Assembly: GCA_020636645.1 (NCBI GenBank)
Contig: JACJXO010000002.1
Span: 434,001-498,000 of the forward strand
Origin: Chitinophagales bacterium
Lineage (GTDB): Bacteria; Bacteroidota; Bacteroidia; Chitinophagales; BACL12
Reading direction: 5' to 3'
Length of the DNA: 64,000 nucleotides
A program made the position numbers and the translations under genes. The notes beneath the pieces are model-generated. The model ran no database searches, was not told where the DNA came from, and saw nothing but the letters and a program-made list of their open reading frames with translations. Each line of letters opens with the position of its first letter. Within the stretch, counting starts at the first letter, position 1. Below are positions 15,850 to 24,048 of the stretch, one piece after another.

Positions 15850-17067
15850 TCAATGTTCGGCCCATTCTATGGTATCCAGGTCGATGCCTTCCTTGAACAT
15901 CTCCCACAGCGGGCTCATTTCGCGGAGCTTGGTGACGGCCGTGGTCACAGCTTCGATGGTGTAATCCACCTGGGCTTCATTGGAAAATCTTCCCAGGCTG
16001 AAACGGATGGAGCTGTGTGCCAGGTCATCGCCCAGGCCAAGTGCCTTGAGCACATAGCTGGGTTCCAGTGATGCGGAGGTACAGGCAGAACCGGAACTCA
16101 CGGCGATATGCTTGTTGAAAGCCATCATCAGTCCTTCTCCTTCCACGTATTTGAAAGAGATATTGGTCAGCTGAGGAAGCCTGCTGTCTGGGTTTCCGTT
16201 CACGTAGGCTTCTTCCAGACCCATCAAAGCGTTTTCCAGTTTATCACGCAGGATGGCCAGGCGCTTGCCTTCTTCTTCCATCTCGTGCATGCAGAGCTCA
16301 GCTGCCTTGCCGAAGCCCACGATGCCCGGTACGTTCAGTGTACCGGAACGCATGCCGCGTTCATGTCCGCCACCGTCCATCTGAGCGGTCACCTTGACCC
16401 TGGGGTTCTTCCGGCGCACATACAAAGCACCTACGCCTTTCGGTCCGTACATCTTGTGCGCAGAGAACGCCATCAGGTCGATGCCGTCGCGTTCCACGTC
16501 CACAGAGATCTTGCCTACGGCCTGGGTGGCATCGGTAAAGAGCAGTGCTCCTTTCTTGTGGGCGATATCAGCGATCTTACGGATGGGGTGGATGGTACCC
16601 ATTTCGTTGTTGGCGTACATCACCGCAACAAGTATCGTCTTATCAGTAATGGCTGCTTCCAGTTCGTTCAGGTCGATGTTGCCCTGGTTGTCCACTTTGA
16701 GGTAGGTCACCTCGCCGCCCATCTTCTCGATGTGCTTGCAGGTGTCCAGCACGGCCTTGTGCTCGGTGGTCACCGTGATGATATGGTTGCCCTTCCGGCT
16801 GTACATATCAAAGGCACCCTTGATGGCCAGGTTATTGGCTTCGGTGGCACCGGAGGTGAAGATGATCTCCTTATCGGAGGCATTGATCAGTTTGGCTACC
16901 TGCTGACGGGCCAGGTCAACCGCATCTTCCGCCTCCCAGCCGAACGGATGCGAGCGACTGGCCGCATTGCCGAAATGCTGGGTGAAATAGGGCAGCATGG
17001 CCTCCAGTACCCGCGGATCTACCGGGGTGGTGGCGCTGTTATCGAGGTATATGGGCAGATTATGCAT
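15850..17067 (-). CDS. iscS: Cysteine desulfurase IscS
   Basis: 405 residues, class V aminotransferase fold. N-terminus IYLDNSATTPVDPRVLEAM, PLP lysine in FSAHKMYGPKGVGALYVR (about residue 206) and the mobile catalytic-cysteine loop SSGSACTSASLEPS (Cys about 329). The long loop is typical of group I IscS/NifS enzymes. It releases sulfur from cysteine for IscU and for tRNA thiolation. The promoter carries a 15-bp palindrome at 17083-17097 that may be an iron- or peroxide-responsive operator. No iscR gene is adjacent. Confidence 0.96.
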   Translation of the reverse strand: MHNLPIYLDNSATTPVDPRVLEAMLPYFTQHFGNAASRSHPFGWEAEDAVDLARQQVAKLINASDKEIIFTSGATEANNLAIKGAFDMYSRKGNHIITVTTEHKAVLDTCKHIEKMGGEVTYLKVDNQGNIDLNELEAAITDKTILVAVMYANNEMGTIHPIRKIADIAHKKGALLFTDATQAVGKISVDVERDGIDLMAFSAHKMYGPKGVGALYVRRKNPRVKVTAQMDGGGHERGMRSGTLNVPGIVGFGKAAELCMHEMEEEGKRLAILRDKLENALMGLEEAYVNGNPDSRLPQLTNISFKYVEGEGLMMAFNKHIAVSSGSACTSASLEPSYVLKALGLGDDLAHSSIRFSLGRFSNEAQVDYTIEAVTTAVTKLREMSPLWEMFKEGIDLDTIEWAEH

Positions 17068-17082
17068 GGTTTCCCTTCTTAT

Positions 17083-17109
17083 TTAGACTAATTCTAAAAC
17101 ACAAAAGTA
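17083..17109 (-). promoter_or_regulatory. iscS promoter with Fur/PerR-like 7-1-7 palindrome
   Basis: The minus-strand -7 box TACTTTTG (17109-17102) matches the consensus exactly. Directly downstream, covering the expected start site, TTAGACT-A-ATTCTAA (17083-17097) is a 7-1-7 inverted repeat with one mismatch. It agrees at 12 of 15 positions with the PerR/Fur-family box TTATAATnATTATAA. A -33 TTG is not obvious. Confidence 0.55.
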
Positions 17110-17170
17110 TAGGAAAAGTTGGGAAAAGGGGTGTTTTTAATTGGCAATTTTCAGCTGGGGGTAGGAAAAA

Positions 17171-17359
17171 GGCGGAATTCGGAAGGCGGAATGCGAAATG
17201 AACACAAAAACGGGCAACAAACTACCTTGCTTCACTTTATTCGACTGCCAACTGTCAGCGACAAAGGAGCTGATCCCGCGCTACGAATGCATCGACTGAA
17301 AGGAGATAGTAGTCGTTATGCGGGACTCACTCCTCCGCATTCCGCCCTTCGCATTCCGC
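17171..17359. repeat. Large imperfect inverted repeat with GGCGGAAT-type arms
   Basis: Left arm 17172-17195 and right arm 17336-17359 (24 nt each) pair with about four mismatches around a 140-nt loop. The loop itself contains nested pairs, TCCCGC/GCGGGA and CGACT/AGTCG. The units GCGGAAT and GCGAA recur. The right arm reaches to within 20 bp of the epimerase start. No coding sequence is visible. Confidence 0.6.
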
Positions 17360-17366
17360 TTTCCCT

Positions 17367-17374
17367 TACCTTCG
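17367..17374 (+). promoter_or_regulatory. Possible -7 box of the epimerase gene
   Basis: TACCTTCG (one mismatch to TAnnTTTG) ends 4 nt before the ATG at 17379, which would give a leaderless transcript. The right arm of the intergenic inverted repeat lies just upstream. Confidence 0.4.
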
Positions 17375-17378
17375 CTTT

Positions 17379-17786
17379 ATGCGCAAGATTGAACACCTGG
17401 GTATAGCCGTAAAGGACCTGGAAGCCAGCAACGAGCTGTTTAAGAAGTTGCTGGGAAGTGAGCACTACAAGGTCGAGACCGTCGAGCGGGAAGGGGTCAG
17501 CACCTCCTTTTTCCTGATCGGAGAGACCAAGATCGAGTTGCTGGAATCAAGCCGGGAGGACACTGCCATCAGCAAATTCATCGACAAACGCGGAGAAGGC
17601 GTTCACCACATCGCCTTTGCGGTGGATGATATTCATGCAGAGATGGAACGGCTGCAAGGCGAAGGGTTCCAGTTGCTGTATCCGGAACCCCTGCCCGGTG
17701 CCGATGGCAAACTCATCTGCTTCCTCCACCCGAAAACGACCAATGGCGTGCTGGTGGAACTGTGCATGGACAAGCCTGCGCACTGA
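17379..17786 (+). CDS. mce: Methylmalonyl-CoA epimerase
   Basis: 135 residues, a vicinal-oxygen-chelate fold of two beta-alpha-beta-beta-beta units. N-terminus MRKIEHLGIAVKDLEAS and central GEGVHHIAFAVDDIHAEM supply metal-ligand histidines; IELLES and GVLVELC supply acidic ligands. It interconverts the 2R and 2S forms of methylmalonyl-CoA, between propionyl-CoA carboxylase and the B12-dependent mutase. The mutase-protecting GTPase MeaB is encoded at 30106-31083; the mutase itself is outside the window. The stop codon directly abuts that of the convergent M61 peptidase gene, with no bases between. Confidence 0.95.
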   Translation: MRKIEHLGIAVKDLEASNELFKKLLGSEHYKVETVEREGVSTSFFLIGETKIELLESSREDTAISKFIDKRGEGVHHIAFAVDDIHAEMERLQGEGFQLLYPEPLPGADGKLICFLHPKTTNGVLVELCMDKPAH

Positions 17787-19637
17787 TCAGCTGCCCGTCA
17801 GCCAGGCGCTGCGCAGTGTATTTTCAGCGGAACCCGCATGGGGATCCACCACGAGCTGACGTGGTTTGTTGACCTCCACTTCCATGGCTGTTCCTTTCAG
17901 CGTCACCATTTTGGTCTTGCCTTTCTTGTTGGTGCGCATCACTTCAATGGCCACCGGATCGCCGGCTTTGGTCTGGGTGCGGAAGGATTCAAAAGCCTGC
18001 ATCGGGCCCACCTCACTGATCTGAACGCCGTTGATGCTCACCAGCCTGTCGCCCACCTCATAGCCCAGCTCTTTGCCGAATGCATTCATACCATCGGTGC
18101 TGACCACTTCTACCACAGGGCCTTCTTCGCCCATCATCATGTTCAAAGCCACATTGCCCATACTGAGCTTCTTCTCTTTTTCCGGTGCAGACAGGATCAC
18201 ACCCACCCGGGCGAAATAATCTTCGTACGGAATAGGCGTATTGCCTTCCACATATTTTGCGAAGAAAGTGCGGATCTCCGGATAGGTGAGTGCAGCGATC
18301 TTGTCAAACAATTCATCGTCGTTGAACGAGCGGTTCATGCCGTACTCTTTTCCCAGGTCTCGCATCAGGTCACGGGTGCCGTATTTGCCACCAGACAATT
18401 CCCGTAATTCGATGTCAAGACACATATTGATGAGAGCACCTTTCTGATATACATTGGTGTATTCAGGCTTGTATTCATCGAGACACCGGCGACTCATTTC
18501 AGTAAAAGACAGGCTGTCGTTATAGTGGTTCTGCGACATGTCTATCTTATCCTGCATGCGACGCAGGAATTCATCAGGAGTGATGAGTCCTGCCATCACC
18601 TGTGCATGATGCGCTGCATATTCCGTCTGTCCTTCATAGAGCCAGAGGTGTTCGCTCATGTGCGGCTCTATGAAGTTGAAATCAGCTATCTCATGAGAAT
18701 GAATGTTGAGCGGGGTTACGATGTGAAAGAATTCATGCGCACATACATCCCGCAGCATATCAACGGCTTCCTCATGGAGTGGCATCTCTGGAAGAAAGTA
18801 CACACTGGAATTCATGTGTTCCAATGCACCCATTCCTCCGGATACACCTAAAGTATCGGTGAAGTAAAAAATGAAAGCATATTTCTCGACCGGCAACTTG
18901 CCGCCGAGATACAATTCCTGTGCATGAAGGAGGTCCTTGATATTATCGCGGACAGCAGCAGCCTGGATCACACCGTTCGGGCTGTACACACCGATCTGTA
19001 CCTGCGCACCTCCCACCATGATGGAAGCGGTATCCGGTTGACCATACATGAGCGGTGCATCGGCCAGTTTGTCGTAATTATCCAGGTGGTAGATGTCATG
19101 ATCGGCGGTAGATTGCATGGCCTGCAGGGGACTCACGCCATAATCTCCGGGACGTTTGCGCACAGTCAGCCGGATGTCATTCTCCTTCTGCCCTTGCACA
19201 TAGCCTATAAATCCAAATGTATTCAGCAGATAATTCTTTCCTTCTTCAATGTTGGTACCTGCCGGTTCGAAGATAGGATTGTCATAGGTAGCATCATAGG
19301 TGTCTTCCACCCAATAGGATACTTTGTCCAGCTGAGTGGCATTGGCGATCTTCCATTCATTCACGCTCTTCTGTTCAACAGCCATTTCAGTACCAGATTT
19401 ATCAATAGCTTTGAAGTCGCTCACAAATCTTCCGAAGTCATATATGGAATAAGTGCCCGGCACGATCTTCGGCAGGCAATACACCACTGTACTCTCCTGC
19501 ATATCAGGCAGATCTACTACCACCTGTACCTTATCATTTTGTACACTGGTCAGGTCTATCACTGCCTGCACAGCATCATTGTTTCCGGCAAATACACCGG
19601 TAGTTACGGTCATCAGAATACCACTGATCCATTTCAT
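17787..19637 (-). CDS. M61 family metallopeptidase with PDZ domain
   Basis: 616 residues from the ATG at 19637, chosen because MKWISGILMTVTTGVFAG is a signal peptide. The zinc motif HEFFH (about 301-305) is followed by the downstream glutamate in LWLYEGQTEYAAHH, as in glycyl aminopeptidases. A PDZ-like segment (about 500-590, MNAFGKELGYEVGDRLVSINGVQI) closes the protein. It probably acts in the periplasm or at the surface. The -7 box TAGTTTTG (19662-19655) lies 17 nt before the start. The gene ends flush against mce at a TGATCA. Confidence 0.92.
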   Translation of the reverse strand: MKWISGILMTVTTGVFAGNNDAVQAVIDLTSVQNDKVQVVVDLPDMQESTVVYCLPKIVPGTYSIYDFGRFVSDFKAIDKSGTEMAVEQKSVNEWKIANATQLDKVSYWVEDTYDATYDNPIFEPAGTNIEEGKNYLLNTFGFIGYVQGQKENDIRLTVRKRPGDYGVSPLQAMQSTADHDIYHLDNYDKLADAPLMYGQPDTASIMVGGAQVQIGVYSPNGVIQAAAVRDNIKDLLHAQELYLGGKLPVEKYAFIFYFTDTLGVSGGMGALEHMNSSVYFLPEMPLHEEAVDMLRDVCAHEFFHIVTPLNIHSHEIADFNFIEPHMSEHLWLYEGQTEYAAHHAQVMAGLITPDEFLRRMQDKIDMSQNHYNDSLSFTEMSRRCLDEYKPEYTNVYQKGALINMCLDIELRELSGGKYGTRDLMRDLGKEYGMNRSFNDDELFDKIAALTYPEIRTFFAKYVEGNTPIPYEDYFARVGVILSAPEKEKKLSMGNVALNMMMGEEGPVVEVVSTDGMNAFGKELGYEVGDRLVSINGVQISEVGPMQAFESFRTQTKAGDPVAIEVMRTNKKGKTKMVTLKGTAMEVEVNKPRQLVVDPHAGSAENTLRSAWLTGS

Positions 19638-19654
19638 TTTGTTGGGTTTTGCCC

Positions 19655-19662
19655 CAAAACTA
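19655..19662 (-). promoter_or_regulatory. -7 box of the M61 peptidase gene
   Basis: TAGTTTTG on the minus strand fits TAnnTTTG exactly, 17 nt before the start codon. No TTG at normal distance was found. Confidence 0.5.
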
Positions 19663-19738
19663 TCGGGCATGCATCTTAAGAACCGTTAAAGCAAAATGTA
19701 TTTAACAGGCGTTCAGATTTTTTAACAGAGGGGGAGGC

Positions 19739-19956
19739 GTGGTTCGTTGTGCGTTATTCGTTTTGCGTGGTTCGTTTTGCGTTATTCGTTATCGTTTTGC
19801 GTGGTTCGTTTTTCGTCGATCGTTGTGCGTTTCGGATATTGGTTATCTTTCAGGTCTGAACATTTATGGCCAACTCCTCACTCACCACTCCAACTCCCAC
19901 TCCAACTCCCAGTCCCACTCCCACTCTCACTCCCACTCAACAAACCCACTCCCACC
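19739..19956. repeat. Two low-complexity tracts upstream of the DinB-like gene
   Basis: 19743-19835 is a degenerate array of GCGTTATTCGTTTT and GCGTGGTTCGTTTT units on the plus strand. 19878-19956 is a nearly G-free pyrimidine-rich tract built of CCAACTC and CCCACTC heptamers that runs right up to the ATG. The second tract resembles CCCACTC runs beside the tRNA-flanked repeat at 32228-32262. No gene is visible; the tract would form the 5' leader of the next gene. Confidence 0.7.
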
Positions 19957-20523
19957 ATGCCCTCCTACCTCGACAGCATCCGCAAGCAATTCCAATACTA
20001 CCAGCAGCTGGGTGAAAAGACCTTTGAACAGGTGGCTGACGACAAGCTGTTCTGGCAGTACAATGAAGAAAGCAACAGCATGGCCACCATCGTGAAACAC
20101 CTGTGGGGAAACATGCTCAGCAGGTGGACCGATTTTCTTACTAGCGACGGAGAGAAGGAATGGAGGCAGCGGGAAGCAGAGTTCGACAATGACATCAGTT
20201 CACGTGATGACATGATGGCGAAATGGACGGAAGGATGGAATTGTTTATATGCAGCCATCGATCCGCTAACCGACGAAGACCTCGAAAAGATCATCTTCAT
20301 TCGCAACCAGGGACATACCGTTACCGAAGCGATCAATCGTCAGCTTGCTCACTACGCCTATCACGTGGGGCAGATCGTGTTACTGGGGAAGATGCTGGCA
20401 GATCAGTGGGACAGCCTGAGTATTCCAAGAGGAAGATCGGATGCATTCAACAAGGAAAAATTTTCCCGTCCGAAAGAGAAAGGGCATTTCACCGACGAAT
20501 TTCTGGATCAGCCGGAAAAGTGA
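19957..20523 (+). CDS. DinB-like DUF1572 family protein
   Basis: 188 residues from the ATG at 19957. Longer upstream frames run into the low-complexity tracts and are rejected. The sequence is a four-helix bundle with MATIVKHLWGNMLSRW, DDMMAKWTEGWNCLYAAIDPL and INRQLAHYAYHVGQIVLLGKML; the conserved histidines in VKHL and HYAYHVGQ fit a DinB-type metal site. Members are possible thiol-dependent transferases, but the activity of this one is unknown. The amidohydrolase gene follows after 40 bp. Confidence 0.82.
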   Translation: MPSYLDSIRKQFQYYQQLGEKTFEQVADDKLFWQYNEESNSMATIVKHLWGNMLSRWTDFLTSDGEKEWRQREAEFDNDISSRDDMMAKWTEGWNCLYAAIDPLTDEDLEKIIFIRNQGHTVTEAINRQLAHYAYHVGQIVLLGKMLADQWDSLSIPRGRSDAFNKEKFSRPKEKGHFTDEFLDQPEK

Positions 20524-20563
20524 ACACCATCCGGTGATTGATTAGATTTACCGATTCCAACAG

Positions 20564-23500
20564 ATGTATATGAAACCTGTATCTGCACTTGCTGCGCTGC
20601 TTCTGCCGTTGGTCACCATTGCCCAACAGGAACCCAAATGGGATGTGAACACCATCAACATTCCTTATACCGATGTGACCATCTCTACCTCTGAAGGCAC
20701 CTGGATGAGTCTGGACGTCAGTCCCGATGGCAAAGAGATCGTGTTCGATATGCTGGGTGATATCTACACCCTGCCCATTGCCGGCGGAGAAGCGACGCTG
20801 CTTCGAGGCGGACATGCCTTTGAAGTGCAACCGCGGTATAGTCCTGACGGAAAGTGGATCTCCTTCACCAGCGATGCGGGTGGTGGCGACAATATCTGGA
20901 TCATGCACAGAGATGGATCAGATGCAAAACAGATCACCAAAGAAGATTTCCGTCTGCTGAACAATGCGGTCTGGTCGGCCGATGGTCAGTACCTTTTCGC
21001 ACGCAAACATTTCACTTCTCAAAGATCGCTTGGTGCCGGTGAGATATGGATGTATCACATGTCGGGCGGACAAGGCATCCAGCTGACCAAAAGAAAGAAT
21101 GACCAGCAGGATGTTGGAGAACCCTGGGCTTCCCCTGATGGACGATATGTCTATTACAGTGAAGATGTGTATCCGGGTGGTTACTTCCAGTACAACAAGG
21201 ATCCGAACAGCCAGATCTATGTGATCAACAGATATGATCTGCAGGAAGGCAAAACAGAACAGGTAACAGGCGGACCCGGCGGAGCGGTCAGGCCTGTGGT
21301 TTCTCATTCAGGCGAATGGCTGGCTTTTGTAAAAAGGGTGCATGATAGATCTGTACTGTATATCCGCGAACTGTCCACCGGAAGAGAATGGCCCATCTAT
21401 GATCAGCTGGACAAAGACCAGCAGGAAGCCTGGGCGATCTTCGGTCCTTATACCGGATTCAACTTCACGCCGGATGATCAGTACATCATCATCTGGGCAG
21501 GCGGCGGCATTCAACGCATCAACGTGCAGACCATGGAGGTCAGCTCCATCCCCTTCCACGCCACAGCGGTTCATCCCATTGTGAATGCCCTGCACTTCCA
21601 ACAGGATCCTGCACCCGATAATTTCCGGGTGAAGGCCATCCGGCAGGCCACCACTTCCCCCGATGGGAAGACCCTGGTGTTCAATGCAGCAGGTTACCTC
21701 TGGAAAAAATCATTACCCGACGGCAAACCGGTCCGTCTTACAACAGGAAAAGATCTTGAATATGAACCAGCTTTTTCTGCCGATGGTCATTACCTGGCTT
21801 ATGTAACATGGAATGATGTGGAGATGGGTGCCATCTGGCAACTGGATCTGCGCAATACGAAAGCCGTTCCGCAAAAACTGACCACCACCAAAGCCATCTA
21901 CCGCGAACCAGCCTATTCACCTAAAGATCCGAAGGTGCTGGTCTTCCGCAAAGAAGAAGGCAATACCAACCAGGGCTATACGAACACACTCGAACCCGGC
22001 ATCTATCTGATGCATACGGATCGTGAGGAGGCACCTGAAAAGATCACAGAGGAAGGTATGTTCCCGATGTTCAACGCAGATGCTTCCCGCATCTACTACC
22101 AGAACGGCGGTTACCTGTTCGGCGATCTTACCAAAACACTCGTGTCAGTCAACCTTCGTGGGGAAGATAAGCGGGAGATCGTTACCTCGAAATATGCGCA
22201 ACGCATTGTTCCCGGTCCGGATGACCAGTGGGTAGCCTTCACCAATCTGTATAAGGTTTATGTAGCAGCACTTCCTATGTCTGGTCAGACACTTGATCTG
22301 GACGGGCAGTCCAAATCCATTCCGGTAGCAAGGGTTGCCCATGATGCCGGTATCAATCTGCAATGGTCGGCCGATGCATCTGAACTCCGCTATACCCTCG
22401 GTGATGCTTACTACACTGTTCCGCTGGCAGAGCGTTTCAGTTTTCTGGCTGCATCACCTGATTCACTTCCACCCATGGATTCTGTCGGGATCTCCATTGG
22501 TCTTGATCTGCCATCTGATAAACCGGAAGGGAAAGTAGTGTTCACCCATGCCCGCATCATCACGATGGAAGGCGATGAGGTGATAGAAGATGGCACACTG
22601 GTAGTGCAGGGCAACAGGATACTATCTGTGGGTACCGCCTATCATCCGCTGGTGGAAGAAAAAAATACCACAGTGATCGACTGTACAGGCAAGACCATCA
22701 TGCCCGGACTGATAGATGTGCATGCACACCTCGGACAGTTCAGGTTCGGATTGAGTCCGCAGCAGCACTGGCAGTACTTTGCCAACCTCGCCTATGGTGT
22801 GACCACCACGCATGACCCATCCAGCAATACCGAGATGGTGTTCTCTCAGGCGGAAATGGTGAGATCAGGTGTCATGGTGGGTCCCAGAATTTTTTCTACC
22901 GGTGTGATATTGTACGGAGCCGACGGCGATTTCAAAGCGTTGATCAACAACCTGGATGACGCCCGTTTTGCCATCAACAGAACAAAGGCATTTGGTGCCT
23001 TCTCGGTCAAGAGTTACAACCAGCCCAGAAGAGAGCAACGTCAGCAGGTCATCAAAGCAGCTTCTGAACTGGGCATTCAGGTGGTACCGGAAGGAGGCAG
23101 CACTTTCTTTCATAACCTCACTATGATCCTGGACGGACATACCGGTGTGGAACACAACCTGCCGGTGGCTACATTATATGACGATGTGGTGCAACTCTGG
23201 GCGGCCAGCAATACAGGTTATACCCCGACGCTTATTGTCAATTACGGCGGACTTAACGGCGAGTACTACTGGTATCAGCATACCGATGTGTGGAAAGACA
23301 GCAAACTGCTGACCTTCACACCCCGCGATGTGATCGACCCCAGAGCCAGGCACCGCACCATGGTACCGGAAGAAGAATATGAGAACGGCCACATACTGGT
23401 ATCACAGAGTTGCAAGAAGCTTACAGATGCCGGTGTTCGGGTCAATCTTGGTGCACACGGACAACTGCAGGGACTGGGTGCGCACTGGGAACTGTGGATG

Positions 23501-23839
23501 CTGGCTCAGGGTGGGATGACCAATATGGAAGCCCTGCGCTCTGCTACTGTGAATGGCGCCTATTACCTGGGTATGGAAGATGATCTGGGTTCATTGAAAC
23601 CCGGCAAGCTGGCAGACCTTATAGTACTGGACAAAGATCCGCTGGAAGACATCATGAACAGCAATTCTGTACACTATACCATGGTAAACGGCAGGTTGTA
23701 TGATGCAAGTACCATGAACGAAACAGGAAACTATGACCGGAAACGGTTGCCGTTCTACTGGGAGACGGGTGGCTATGCACCTTCATTTGACTGGCATGGT
23801 GTGACCCACACCGGATGTTCCTGTGAGGCAGGCAACTGA
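20564..23839 (+). CDS. Secreted fusion of a TolB/PD40-like beta-propeller with an amidohydrolase
   Basis: 1091 residues; the start is ATG at 20564 or 20570. A signal peptide (LAALLLPLVTIAQQ) is followed by propeller blades over about 40-640, each with a DG-type turn (VSPDGKEIVFD, YSPDGKWISFTSDAGGGDNIW, SPDGRYVYYSED, FSADGHYLAYVTW). An amidohydrolase barrel spans about 660-1075, with the metal site LIDVHAHLGQFR, the metal-ligand-like GVEHNLPV and the C-terminal LKPGKLADLIVLDKDPLE. Architectures of this kind are known in Bacteroidota. The substrate (peptide, imide or cyclic amide) is not predictable. It probably acts in the periplasm. Confidence 0.9.
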   Translation: MYMKPVSALAALLLPLVTIAQQEPKWDVNTINIPYTDVTISTSEGTWMSLDVSPDGKEIVFDMLGDIYTLPIAGGEATLLRGGHAFEVQPRYSPDGKWISFTSDAGGGDNIWIMHRDGSDAKQITKEDFRLLNNAVWSADGQYLFARKHFTSQRSLGAGEIWMYHMSGGQGIQLTKRKNDQQDVGEPWASPDGRYVYYSEDVYPGGYFQYNKDPNSQIYVINRYDLQEGKTEQVTGGPGGAVRPVVSHSGEWLAFVKRVHDRSVLYIRELSTGREWPIYDQLDKDQQEAWAIFGPYTGFNFTPDDQYIIIWAGGGIQRINVQTMEVSSIPFHATAVHPIVNALHFQQDPAPDNFRVKAIRQATTSPDGKTLVFNAAGYLWKKSLPDGKPVRLTTGKDLEYEPAFSADGHYLAYVTWNDVEMGAIWQLDLRNTKAVPQKLTTTKAIYREPAYSPKDPKVLVFRKEEGNTNQGYTNTLEPGIYLMHTDREEAPEKITEEGMFPMFNADASRIYYQNGGYLFGDLTKTLVSVNLRGEDKREIVTSKYAQRIVPGPDDQWVAFTNLYKVYVAALPMSGQTLDLDGQSKSIPVARVAHDAGINLQWSADASELRYTLGDAYYTVPLAERFSFLAASPDSLPPMDSVGISIGLDLPSDKPEGKVVFTHARIITMEGDEVIEDGTLVVQGNRILSVGTAYHPLVEEKNTTVIDCTGKTIMPGLIDVHAHLGQFRFGLSPQQHWQYFANLAYGVTTTHDPSSNTEMVFSQAEMVRSGVMVGPRIFSTGVILYGADGDFKALINNLDDARFAINRTKAFGAFSVKSYNQPRREQRQQVIKAASELGIQVVPEGGSTFFHNLTMILDGHTGVEHNLPVATLYDDVVQLWAASNTGYTPTLIVNYGGLNGEYYWYQHTDVWKDSKLLTFTPRDVIDPRARHRTMVPEEEYENGHILVSQSCKKLTDAGVRVNLGAHGQLQGLGAHWELWMLAQGGMTNMEALRSATVNGAYYLGMEDDLGSLKPGKLADLIVLDKDPLEDIMNSNSVHYTMVNGRLYDASTMNETGNYDRKRLPFYWETGGYAPSFDWHGVTHTGCSCEAGN

Positions 23840-23944
23840 GGCAAGACAAACTGGTAGCAAAAGAACCTTTCTAACAGGCAGTGCTCATCAGTTCAGTCAT
23901 GATCATGGCTCCATGCGTTGCAGTGTCTTCATAAAAGTTTCCAG

Positions 23945-23962
23945 GCCGAAACAATTTTCGGC
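23945..23962. terminator. Weak hairpin between convergent genes
   Basis: GCCGAAA/TTTCGGC with a CAAT loop, in the 209-bp gap between the amidohydrolase and acyl-CoA synthetase stops. There is no strong U tract on either side, so its role as terminator is tentative. Nothing else is seen in the gap. Confidence 0.4.
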
Positions 23963-24048
23963 TTAGGTTGGATGGTATGTAAGGCTTTCTTACTGCTGCA
24001 GGCCTCCCCCTGAAACATCAAAATGGATCACCCGAAGTTGTTGGTATA

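Noticed and set aside
16108..17091. 327-codon plus-strand frame antisense to iscS
   Set aside because: It mirrors the whole iscS gene, is His- and Val-rich as expected of an antisense frame, and has no family resemblance.
17196..17335. Loop of the large inverted repeat as a riboswitch or group II intron fragment
   Set aside because: Some nested pairing is visible, but no conserved riboswitch core or intron domain V could be recognised.
19747..19956. N-terminal extension of the DinB-like protein
   Set aside because: The extra 70 codons translate the low-complexity tracts (runs of Leu, Pro, Gln and Ser); the family begins at the ATG at 19957.
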